9,020 nt of DNA from an uncultured Eudoraea sp. (GTDB lineage: Bacteria; Bacteroidota; Bacteroidia; Flavobacteriales; Flavobacteriaceae), in the NCBI GenBank assembly GCA_905479615.1, contig CAJQNH010000065.1:1-9020 (forward strand), read 5' to 3'. Shown here one piece after another: positions 1-6,635 of the stretch. Position 1 is the stretch's first letter. Every line of letters starts with the position of its first letter. The position numbers were made by a program, and so were the translations under genes. The notes beneath the pieces are model-generated. The model had not been told where the DNA came from, ran no database searches, and worked only from the letters and a program-made list of their open reading frames with translations.

Positions 1-18
1 CGTCATTTTAAGCATTAA
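1..18 (+). CDS. purH: 3' end of purH (AICAR transformylase / IMP cyclohydrolase), partial
   Basis: The first six codons of the window, in frame 1, read R-H-F-K-H followed by TAA. PurH proteins characteristically finish in RHFRH or a close variant, and purH commonly lies just upstream of mreB in Bacteroidota. PurH is the bifunctional enzyme of the last two steps of de novo purine synthesis. Only five residues are visible, so the call rests on this short C-terminal signature plus gene order. It would be lost if the base before the window put this stop out of frame with a real gene. Confidence 0.7.
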   Translation, partial: RHFKH

Positions 19-24
19 TTTTAC

Positions 25-32
25 TACTTTTG
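25..32 (+). promoter_or_regulatory. Candidate Bacteroidota -7 promoter box for mreB
   Basis: The octamer TACTTTTG matches the Bacteroidota -7 consensus TAnnTTTG exactly. It lies in the 56-bp gap between the purH stop and the mreB ATG, which would give a leader of roughly 35-40 nt. No convincing TTG-type -33 element is visible at the usual distance, where the end of purH lies. Such an octamer can occur by chance in AT-rich DNA, so this is a positional inference. Confidence 0.45.
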
Positions 33-74
33 TCGATGAAATACACCTTTTAAACCGAAACCAAATTAACGCTA

Positions 75-1103
75 ATGGGATTTTTTGATTTCTTAACTGA
101 AGAAATAGCTATCGACCTGGGCACTGCAAATACTCTTATTATCCATGCAGACAAGGTGGTTGTGGACAGTCCGTCTATTGTTGCAAGAGACAGGATTACT
201 GGTAAAATAATTGCTGTGGGTAAGGAAGCAAATATGATGCAGGGGAAAACCCACGAAAACATTAAAACCATCCGGCCTCTAAAGGATGGGGTGATCGCAG
301 ATTTTGATGCCTCTGAAAAAATGATCAATATGTTCATTAAGAACATTCCTGCCCTGAAGAAAAAATGGTTTCCGCCCGCATTAAGGATGGTAATATGTAT
401 TCCTTCAGGTATAACAGAGGTAGAAATGCGCGCAGTAAAGGAATCTGCAGAGCGCGTAAATGGCAAGGAAGTTTACCTTATACATGAACCCATGGCAGCA
501 GCAATAGGTATTGGCCTGGATATTATGCAACCCAAGGGTAATATGATTGTGGATATAGGTGGTGGAACGACGGAAATAGCAGTAATAGCTTTAGGTGGAA
601 TTGTTTGTGACAAATCAGTTAAAATAGCGGGTGATGTATTTACCAACGATATTATTTACTACATGCGTACCCAACATAATCTATACGTAGGTGAAAGTAC
701 TGCAGAGAATATTAAAATAACAATAGGCTCCGCAACCGAGGATCTTCAATCTCCACCAGATGAGATGTCTGTGCAAGGCCGGGATTTGCTTACAGGTAAA
801 CCAAAACAGGTTTCTATTTCATTCCGAGAAATTGCAAAAGCTTTAGACAAATCCATTTTACGTGTGGAAGATGCTGTTATGGAAACTTTATCACAAACTC
901 CTCCCGAATTAGCAGCAGATATATATAATACAGGTATTTATCTGGCCGGTGGCGGATCAATGCTTCGTGGATTGGATAGAAGGTTATCTCAAAAGACAGA
1001 CCTGCCTGTTTATATCGCAGAAGATCCTTTGAGGGCTGTAGTTAGAGGTACCGGTATAGCGCTTAAAAATCTGGAACGCTACAAAAGTATTCTAATTAAA
1101 TAA
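75..1103 (+). CDS. mreB: Rod shape-determining protein MreB (bacterial actin)
   Basis: MreB is an ATP-binding actin homologue. It forms short filaments on the inner face of the cytoplasmic membrane and directs the side-wall peptidoglycan machinery. The 342-residue length is normal for the family. Visible actin-fold motifs are phosphate-1 DLGTANT (residues 14-20), the segment HEPMAAAIG (137-145) with the putative catalytic E138, phosphate-2 DIGGGTTEI (160-168), and the adenosine-binding AGGGSMLRGL (291-300). The extreme N-terminus (MGFFDFLTEE) is short and amphipathic, fitting direct membrane attachment as in other MreBs. The ATG at 75 is chosen because it gives this standard N-terminus just ahead of phosphate-1. 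No clear Shine-Dalgarno precedes it. It is the first gene of the mreBCD-mrdA-rodA cluster, with a candidate promoter box at 25-32. No key residue appears to be missing. Confidence 0.98.
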   Translation: MGFFDFLTEEIAIDLGTANTLIIHADKVVVDSPSIVARDRITGKIIAVGKEANMMQGKTHENIKTIRPLKDGVIADFDASEKMINMFIKNIPALKKKWFPPALRMVICIPSGITEVEMRAVKESAERVNGKEVYLIHEPMAAAIGIGLDIMQPKGNMIVDIGGGTTEIAVIALGGIVCDKSVKIAGDVFTNDIIYYMRTQHNLYVGESTAENIKITIGSATEDLQSPPDEMSVQGRDLLTGKPKQVSISFREIAKALDKSILRVEDAVMETLSQTPPELAADIYNTGIYLAGGGSMLRGLDRRLSQKTDLPVYIAEDPLRAVVRGTGIALKNLERYKSILIK

Positions 1104-1170
1104 CCAGAAAGCGGTGAGGATTTAAGTTAAGACTTGGCATCTCATTTTAAACACTTAACATAACAAGTGA

Positions 1171-1989
1171 ATGCAGCAGATAATCAATTTTATCATTAGG
1201 TATAAAACCTCGCTGCTTTATTTATTATTGCTGTTAATTTCCCTGGCCTTTACAATTGATTCTCATTCTTATCACAGATCTAAATACTTTAATTCTTCAA
1301 GCCGAATATCCGGTTCTATCTACAATACTGCAGATGGTGTTACACAGTATTTTAAGCTGAATGAGGAAAACAAAAAACTGGTCGAAGAAAATAAAAAACT
1401 GCGAAATTTGCTTTTTAATCTAAATATTGAAGACACTGTCCAATTGGATACTGCCAAATTAGATTTTGTTATAATTAGCGGAAGAATTATTAAGAACAGC
1501 TACTCAAGCCCAAATAATTATATCACAATAAACAAAGGAACAAATCAAGGTATTAAACAGGATATGGGTGTAATTACGGCCAAGGGAATTCTTGGGATTG
1601 TTGAACATACCACACAAAATTATGCCTCTGTTCAAAGTATTTTAAATACTAAATCCAATATAAATGCGAAAATTAAGAATACTAATTATTTTGGATCTTT
1701 AGTTTGGGACGGACGAGGTTATAACCAGGTTAAACTGGAAGATATTCCCAGATTAGTGCCTCTCTTAGTTGGTGACACCATAGTTACGGGGGCCATGTCC
1801 AGTATTTTTCCAGAAAATATTCCAATAGGGACTATTAAAAAATTTGACCTGAATGTATCAAAAAGTTTTTATAGTATCGATGTAGAACTTTTTAACGATA
1901 TGTCCAATGTTAAAAATGCCTATATCATTTATAACAAAAACAGACCTGAGATCTTAGAGCTCCAAGCCAAAATTGCCAATGAACAGTAG
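1171..1989 (+). CDS. mreC: Rod shape-determining protein MreC
   Basis: MreC is the bitopic, mainly periplasmic scaffold of the elongasome; it contacts PBP2 and links it to MreB/MreD. The 272-residue product has a short cytoplasmic N-terminus, one transmembrane helix at about residues 12-29, and a coiled coil at about 60-82 rich in E, N, K and L. The beta-rich MreC domain follows (about 100-258). Family signatures are NKGTNQGIKQDMGVI (121-135), the KGILGIVE stretch (138-145) and GDTIVTGAMSSIFPENIPIG (201-220). It starts 67 bp after mreB; that gap holds no obvious promoter box or terminator, so cotranscription is likely. Its last 11 bases overlap the start of mreD. Identification is secure from the motifs and the neighbours. 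Confidence 0.96.
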   Translation: MQQIINFIIRYKTSLLYLLLLLISLAFTIDSHSYHRSKYFNSSSRISGSIYNTADGVTQYFKLNEENKKLVEENKKLRNLLFNLNIEDTVQLDTAKLDFVIISGRIIKNSYSSPNNYITINKGTNQGIKQDMGVITAKGILGIVEHTTQNYASVQSILNTKSNINAKIKNTNYFGSLVWDGRGYNQVKLEDIPRLVPLLVGDTIVTGAMSSIFPENIPIGTIKKFDLNVSKSFYSIDVELFNDMSNVKNAYIIYNKNRPEILELQAKIANEQ

Positions 1990-2488
1990 TTATTACTTTA
2001 TAAATTTCATTAGATTCGCCTTACTTGTGCTGGTTCAGGTATTAGTATTTAACAGGTTGAATTTTTTTGGCTTTATCAATCCAATGGTCTATATCCTTTT
2101 CCTCTATTGGTATCCAATAAAGGAAAATAGATCAGTTTTTATTTTTACAGGATTTTTACTCGGTTTATGCATTGATTTTTTTTCTGACACTATGGCTTTA
2201 CATGCGGCATCTACTGTTACAATAGCTTATCTGCGACCAACTATTATGCGTTTTGTTTTTGGGGTTAATTACGAATTTCAGAGTTTCAGATTATCTAACA
2301 GTACCAGGGTACAACAAATTACTTTTTTGACGTTATTAATTGTAGCGCATCATGTTATTTTCTTTACTCTGGAAATTTTCAGTTTATCAAATTTGCTGCT
2401 AATTTTAAAGAAAGTTATTTTTACCGGAATTGCCACGCTAATATTGTGTTTGCTTTTTGGTTCACTTTTCAGTGTAAAGAAAGAATAA
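1979..2488 (+). CDS. mreD: Rod shape-determining protein MreD
   Basis: MreD is a small integral membrane protein of the elongasome and is poorly conserved in sequence. The 169-residue product is strongly hydrophobic, with about five membrane helices (approximately residues 7-25, 33-47, 52-69, 112-133 and 138-163). The FLLGLCIDFFSD stretch (59-70) resembles the conserved family core, G-x-x-x-D. The start is placed at ATG 1979, giving MNSSYYF. An in-frame TTG two codons earlier (1973) is a less likely start. The gene overlaps mreC by 11 bp, a geometry suggesting translational coupling, and ends 36 bp before mrdA. Assignment leans on size, topology and position between mreC and mrdA. Confidence 0.92.
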   Translation: MNSSYYFINFIRFALLVLVQVLVFNRLNFFGFINPMVYILFLYWYPIKENRSVFIFTGFLLGLCIDFFSDTMALHAASTVTIAYLRPTIMRFVFGVNYEFQSFRLSNSTRVQQITFLTLLIVAHHVIFFTLEIFSLSNLLLILKKVIFTGIATLILCLLFGSLFSVKKE

Positions 2489-2524
2489 GAGGCATTCTAG
2501 CTAAATATTGAAAGCTAAATTTCA

Positions 2525-4393
2525 ATGAAAAAAATATTATTATCATCCATAATTGTCCTTATCGGAATTACCTTTATAGGTAGGCTGTCCTATTTGCAAA
2601 TATTTAGCTTTTCACCAGATCAGGTTTTGGAAGACCCTGCTATTAAAGCGATATACGATTATCCTGAACGAGGTTACATCTATGATAGAAACGGGAAACT
2701 TTTGGTGGGAAATGATCCGGCCTATGATGTGATGGTGATTCCAAGGGAAGTTAAGCCTCTGGACACCCTTGAATTTTGCAGCCTTTTAGGAATTGATAAG
2801 GAAAAATTTATACAAAAACTTCGAAAAGCCAGAATTTATTCTCCGAGATTGCCTTCAGTATTAGTACCTCAACTTTCTAAGGAAGACTATGCCATGCTTC
2901 AGGAGAAAATGAGGAAATATGAAGGATTTTATATTCAAAAAAGGTCTTTAAGATATTATGACACCAAAGCCGCTGCTAATGTCCTGGGATATATTAGAGA
3001 GGTAAATGAACGTGACCTGGAAAGAAATCCGTACTACGTACAGGGGGAATTAACCGGAGGTAAAGGGGTAGAACAGCAATATGAGGAAATTTTAAGAGGT
3101 AGAAAAGGGGTGCAATATATTCAGAAAGATAGATTCAACAGAGATATAGGACCCTATAAAGCTGGTATTCTTGACACCCTTCCGGAACAAGGGAAGGAAA
3201 TAAGTCTCACTCTGGACAAGGAACTTCAGGAATACGGGGAGTTACTTATGCATGGTAAATGGGGAGGAATTGTTGCTATAGAACCATCTTCAGGTGAAAT
3301 CTTAGCTATGATCTCAGGACCAACCTATGATCCGGCATTACTAGTGGGCAGGGAACGTTCAAAAAACTATAGCAAACTACATTATGATACTATATCCAAA
3401 CCCCTTTTTGATAGGTCTATTTCGGCTGAAGGCTCTCCAGGATCACCATTTAAAACATTAAATGCCCTAATTGCGTTGCAAGAAGGAGTGATCCGGCCAA
3501 GTACAACTTTTCGCTGTTACAATGGATTTTATGTGGGTAAAACAAAGAGAGGTTGTCATTGTGGGGGTGGGATAAGAAATTTAAACAGTGGAATATATCT
3601 ATCCTGTAATGCATACTTCGCAGGAACATTTCGGAAAATTTATGAAAGATTTCCAACAACAGATGAAGGCCAGGACGTTTGGGAAAAACATATGAATAGT
3701 TTTGGCCTTGGTAATTTTTTAGGTTATGATCTTCCTACCGGAAGACCTGGAAGAATTCCCAGTAAAGAGTATTATGACAAATGGTATGGAGATAATCGCT
3801 GGACTTCATCTTATATCATTTCTAATTCCATTGGACAGGGAGAAGTTGCAGCAACACCGGTTCAACTCGCAAATATGACAGCGGCTATTGCGAACCGTGG
3901 TTATTATTTTACCCCTCATATCCTGAAGAAAGTTGAAGGTAAGGATATAAGTATTCCAGAATATGTACAACCCAAGTATACCACTATTGATAAAAAGCAT
4001 TTTGAACCTGTTGTTAAAGGCATGGCCGATGTGTATAAAAAAGGTACAGGCAGATGGGTGCAAATACCCGGAATAGAAATTGCAGGCAAAACAGGTACTG
4101 TAGAGAATTATACAAAAATAGATAGTATCCGTGTACAACTTACAGATCATTCAGTATTTGTGGCTTTTGCTCCTGTCGACAATCCAAAAATTGCATTGGC
4201 AGTTTATATTGAAAATGGCTATTATGGCTCAAGATATGCAGGGCATATAGCGTCTCTATTAATAGAAAAGTACCTCAAAGGAACTATTACCAGAAAGGAT
4301 CTCGAAAAAAGAATGCTCGACAAAACTCTTGAACATGAATATGCCAAGCCATACAGCGGAGAAGAATTCAAGATAAATGAGTATGTCTGGTAG
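2525..4393 (+). CDS. mrdA: Penicillin-binding protein 2 (elongasome DD-transpeptidase)
   Basis: PBP2 crosslinks new side-wall peptidoglycan in the periplasm and works as a pair with RodA. The 622-residue product has an N-terminal membrane anchor (about 4-26). The non-catalytic pedestal domain follows, with the typical YPERGYIYDRNGK (46-58) and GGKGVEQQYEEILRGRKG (178-195). The transpeptidase domain carries all three catalytic motifs: SPFK (S307 nucleophile, K310), SCN (360-362) and KTGT (522-525). GQGEVAATPVQLANM (437-451) is also typical of class B PBPs. Between the first two motifs lies a Cys/His cluster (C331, C344, H345, C346, C361) that may bind a metal. The ATG at 2525 is 36 bp after mreD and has no strong Shine-Dalgarno. 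The gene overlaps rodA by 17 bp, or 11 bp with the later rodA start. It would be a beta-lactam target. Confidence 0.97.
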   Translation: MKKILLSSIIVLIGITFIGRLSYLQIFSFSPDQVLEDPAIKAIYDYPERGYIYDRNGKLLVGNDPAYDVMVIPREVKPLDTLEFCSLLGIDKEKFIQKLRKARIYSPRLPSVLVPQLSKEDYAMLQEKMRKYEGFYIQKRSLRYYDTKAAANVLGYIREVNERDLERNPYYVQGELTGGKGVEQQYEEILRGRKGVQYIQKDRFNRDIGPYKAGILDTLPEQGKEISLTLDKELQEYGELLMHGKWGGIVAIEPSSGEILAMISGPTYDPALLVGRERSKNYSKLHYDTISKPLFDRSISAEGSPGSPFKTLNALIALQEGVIRPSTTFRCYNGFYVGKTKRGCHCGGGIRNLNSGIYLSCNAYFAGTFRKIYERFPTTDEGQDVWEKHMNSFGLGNFLGYDLPTGRPGRIPSKEYYDKWYGDNRWTSSYIISNSIGQGEVAATPVQLANMTAAIANRGYYFTPHILKKVEGKDISIPEYVQPKYTTIDKKHFEPVVKGMADVYKKGTGRWVQIPGIEIAGKTGTVENYTKIDSIRVQLTDHSVFVAFAPVDNPKIALAVYIENGYYGSRYAGHIASLLIEKYLKGTITRKDLEKRMLDKTLEHEYAKPYSGEEFKINEYVW

Positions 4394-5666
4394 GAAAGTA
4401 TTTAAGCGAATTGATTGGCTTACCGTTTTATTTTATCTTTTATTAGTAGGGATAGGTTGGTTAAACATCTATTCCAGTACATTTTCAGGAAACAACTCCT
4501 CTGTTTTCGATTTTAGTCAGTTGTACGGAAAACAATTGATTTTTATTGGGTTGAGTCTTATAAGTATACTGGTTATACTTGCCCTTGAGGCCAGTTTCTA
4601 TGAACGTTTTTCCAGTGTTTTGTACATAATTTCTATGGTTCTTCTTTTAGGCCTTTTTGTCTTTGGCAAGACCATTGCCGGAGCAACTTCATGGTACAAC
4701 CTGGGATTTTTTAATTTTCAACCTTCTGAACTCGCCAAAGTTGCCACCGCTTTAGCTTTAGCTAAGTATTTAAGTGATATTCAAACAGATATTAAAAACC
4801 GGAAAGATCAATATTATTCTTTTTTAATTATTTTAATTCCGGTCATTTTAATTATTCCACAACCAGATCCGGGCAGTGCGTTAGTATTTTTCTCCCTGAT
4901 CTTTGTCCTTTTCAGAGAGGGGTTGCCACTTTTTTATCTGGGTATTGCCATTTTAACTATCCTGATTTTCATAACCACCTTAATGTTCGGAACTATTTGG
5001 GTAGGAATTGCCTTAGCTTTAATAATTGCTCTTTTTCTTTTACTTAAAAGAGCCTCTTTTAAAGTTCCAGTCTTGCCCTTAATAACTGTTTTTGTTGTTT
5101 CAATAGCCTTTTCATTATCTGTTAATTTTGTTTTTAATAATGTATTTGAGCAACGTCATAGAGACAGATTCAGTCTTTGGCTTCGGTTGGAAAAAGACCC
5201 AAATAAACTCGAAGAAATTCGTAAAACCATAGGATATAATACATACCAATCTGAAAAGGCTATCGAATCTGGCGGGTTCATTGGCAAAGGCTTTTTAGAA
5301 GGCACCAGAACAAAGGGGGATTTTGTACCTGAACAGCATACCGATTATATTTTTAGTACCGTAGGCGAAGAGTGGGGATTTCTGGGTACATCCATCGTAG
5401 TTATTCTCTTTACATTGCTACTTTTACGACTTGTTTATCTGGCTGAAAGACAAAAAAACAGTTTCAGCCGAATGTATGGATACGGAGTAATATCTATACT
5501 GTTGATCCATTACTTTATCAATATTGGAATGGTCATCGGCGTACTGCCCACCATTGGCATTCCTTTACCTTTCTTCAGCTATGGAGGATCCGGCCTTCTA
5601 GGGTTTACAATTCTTTTATTTATATTTCTGAAATTAGATGCGAACAGATTAAATGAATGGGGCTAG
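4377..5666 (+). CDS. rodA: RodA, SEDS-family peptidoglycan glycosyltransferase
   Basis: RodA polymerises lipid II into glycan strands in the inner membrane and partners PBP2. The 429-residue product has about ten membrane helices. SEDS hallmarks are W106 in ATSWYNLG followed by FQPSELAK (114-121), QPDPGSALV (162-170), VPEQHTDYIFSTVGEEWGFLG (317-337) and PLPFFSYGGSGLL (396-408). W106 and D323 appear to correspond to the Trp and Asp essential in Bacillus subtilis RodA. It is longer than the roughly 370-residue E. coli protein. Extra length lies in the middle and in the hydrophilic loop at about 258-320, a form I associate with Bacteroidota homologues. ATG 4377 is used here, but ATG 4383 is equally plausible and would give an 11-bp overlap with mrdA like the other overlaps in the window. 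The stop is shared with the convergent nuclease gene. Confidence 0.96.
   Translation: MSMSGRKVFKRIDWLTVLFYLLLVGIGWLNIYSSTFSGNNSSVFDFSQLYGKQLIFIGLSLISILVILALEASFYERFSSVLYIISMVLLLGLFVFGKTIAGATSWYNLGFFNFQPSELAKVATALALAKYLSDIQTDIKNRKDQYYSFLIILIPVILIIPQPDPGSALVFFSLIFVLFREGLPLFYLGIAILTILIFITTLMFGTIWVGIALALIIALFLLLKRASFKVPVLPLITVFVVSIAFSLSVNFVFNNVFEQRHRDRFSLWLRLEKDPNKLEEIRKTIGYNTYQSEKAIESGGFIGKGFLEGTRTKGDFVPEQHTDYIFSTVGEEWGFLGTSIVVILFTLLLLRLVYLAERQKNSFSRMYGYGVISILLIHYFINIGMVIGVLPTIGIPLPFFSYGGSGLLGFTILLFIFLKLDANRLNEWG
5663..5666. other. Palindromic CTAG used as stop codon on both strands
   Basis: The + strand TAG at 5664-5666 ends rodA. The - strand TAG, complement of 5663-5665, ends the convergent endonuclease gene. 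The genes therefore overlap tail to tail by 4 bp, leaving no intergenic space. No hairpin followed by a T-run is visible on either side, so at least one transcript must run into the opposite gene before it ends. Confidence 0.9.
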
Positions 5667-6484
5667 AAATTCCATTGCTTTGTATCTATACTACGTTCCA
5701 GGCGCGATTCGGTAATTTCATCCATTTTACTAAAAAAATCTATCCCGCTTACCTCCTCCAATTCATCTACGCTAACCAAAAAATTACTAAGTGGTTCCTT
5801 CGTGTCCCGGTGAGGAATTAGAAAAGCAACAACTTTTATATCTTTTTCCTCTTCTTTGACTACAATTTTATAATACCTTTTGGGGACTGCAACATCTTCT
5901 TCCCCAATTGTAGGAAGGCCATTTTCTAAAATTCCCCCGGTAATAATATACAGGTTCCCATATTGCTTACTCCAACTTCTTACCTTCTTTTCCAATTCAT
6001 TCCATATCCCCGAATTAAAATCATTCTTTTGCGGGCTAATATTACTGGTATAAAAAGTTTCATTATAGGCGTAAACCGAAAACCTTCGGTCTCCTGCCGG
6101 ACAAAGATGACCTCTGTCATATCCGGAGCCTTTGTAATTTCTCCAATCAGCAGATTTAGTACTTACTTTTGGGTCTTCAATATAATACGGCCGCTTCCTG
6201 TTGTCATAAGTAAGATGACTTCGATTTAGAACGTAAGCTACCCATTCGGCCTGTTCATAACGTTCCTTATAGGAAAGAATATAATTACTGTGAACAACTA
6301 TTTCTCCAGAAGTTGAAGCGGGCAATATTTCATTCGGCACTTCAGAAGTTAAAACATCATCAGCAGGGGTAGAATACAAATCGGGAGTATAAAAATTCTC
6401 AAACACCCAAAAACCTACTATACAAAGGATCAACAAAGACATATAAATATTTCTGTTGGTTCTTCGTGATCTGCTTTGTTTCAT
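5663..6484 (-). CDS. Membrane-anchored DNA/RNA non-specific endonuclease (bba-Me, NUC1-like)
   Basis: Family members are metal-dependent nucleases cutting DNA and RNA without sequence preference. The 273-residue product has a basic N-terminus (KQSRSRRTNR), a hydrophobic segment at about 13-29 that could be a signal anchor or uncleaved signal peptide, a polar linker (about 35-60), then the nuclease domain (about 65-265). The active-site signature DRGHLCPAGDRR (123-134) contains the putative general base H126. Residues N148, N157 and E165 in SNISPQKNDFNSGIWNELE match the metal-binding Asn and supporting residues of Serratia-type nucleases. The positive N-terminus predicts a periplasmic catalytic domain. 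No lipobox or obvious immunity partner is present. A TAAATTTG box lies only 4 nt before the ATG, so the mRNA may be leaderless or the true start may be Met15. Its role here is unknown; periplasmic nucleic-acid scavenging is one guess. Confidence 0.9.
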   Translation of the reverse strand: MKQSRSRRTNRNIYMSLLILCIVGFWVFENFYTPDLYSTPADDVLTSEVPNEILPASTSGEIVVHSNYILSYKERYEQAEWVAYVLNRSHLTYDNRKRPYYIEDPKVSTKSADWRNYKGSGYDRGHLCPAGDRRFSVYAYNETFYTSNISPQKNDFNSGIWNELEKKVRSWSKQYGNLYIITGGILENGLPTIGEEDVAVPKRYYKIVVKEEEKDIKVVAFLIPHRDTKEPLSNFLVSVDELEEVSGIDFFSKMDEITESRLERSIDTKQWNF

Positions 6485-6488
6485 AGGT

Positions 6489-6496
6489 CAAATTTA
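6489..6496 (-). promoter_or_regulatory. Candidate -7 promoter box for the endonuclease gene
   Basis: Read on the minus strand, this is TAAATTTG, an exact match to TAnnTTTG. Only four bases separate it from the nuclease ATG (complement of 6482-6484). A transcript initiated here would begin at or within a base or two of the start codon. No good -33 TTG is seen upstream. It may be a true leaderless promoter or a chance match in AT-rich DNA. Confidence 0.4.
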
Positions 6497-6569
6497 GTTT
6501 AATTTCACTGAATATTATATTGCATAGATTGTAAGTTAGAAGCTATAAATCCGACAAAAATTACTTATT

Positions 6570-6584
6570 TTCCCTTTCAGGGAA
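6570..6584. repeat. Short perfect inverted repeat in the nuclease/msrB divergent region
   Basis: TTCCCT-TTC-AGGGAA is a 6-bp perfect inverted repeat with a 3-base spacer, and it is the most GC-rich spot in an otherwise AT-rich 151-bp divergent intergenic region. It sits 21 bp upstream of the candidate msrB -7 box. The placement would suit an operator or activator site. It is not followed by a T-run, and no gene ends here, so a terminator is unlikely. No known regulator motif is recognised. Confidence 0.4.
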
Positions 6585-6605
6585 TTTATAAGATTTTAGA
6601 AAAAT

Positions 6606-6613
6606 TAAATTTG
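6606..6613 (+). promoter_or_regulatory. Candidate -7 promoter box for msrB-msrA
   Basis: TAAATTTG matches the Bacteroidota -7 consensus TAnnTTTG exactly. It ends 22 bp before the msrB ATG, predicting a short leader of roughly 16-19 nt. No clear -33 TTG lies at the standard spacing. The same octamer faces the other way at 6489-6496, so the intergenic region looks like a back-to-back promoter pair. Confidence 0.5.
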
Positions 6614-6635
6614 AAATACTCACTATAAATATAAT

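Noticed and set aside
50..466. Open frame of 138 codons on the minus strand opposite mreB
   Set aside because: It is fully antisense to highly conserved mreB codons, has no family resemblance and no start signal. It is a shadow of the mreB reading frame.
1973..1978. TTG at 1973 as start of mreD
   Set aside because: The ATG two codons later gives a normal MreD start and the same 11-bp overlap geometry as msrB/msrA, with no ribosome site favouring TTG.
2499..2520. Direct repeat AGCTAAAT twice in the 36-bp gap before mrdA
   Set aside because: Eight bases in AT-rich DNA is easily chance, and it has no spacing or symmetry suggesting an operator.
3806..4150. Minus-strand open frame of 114 codons opposite mrdA (a similar one lies at 3450-3659)
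   Set aside because: Cysteine- and phenylalanine-rich translation with no domain character, opposite the conserved transpeptidase motifs; a by-product of the coding strand.
5656..5676. Weak hairpin AATGGGG/TTCCATT around the rodA stop as a terminator
   Set aside because: The stem needs two G-U pairs, is not followed by a U-run, and does not pair as well on the other strand.
5963..6229. Plus-strand open frame of 88 codons opposite the endonuclease
   Set aside because: It lies across the DRGH active-site codons of the real gene and shows no recognisable protein features.
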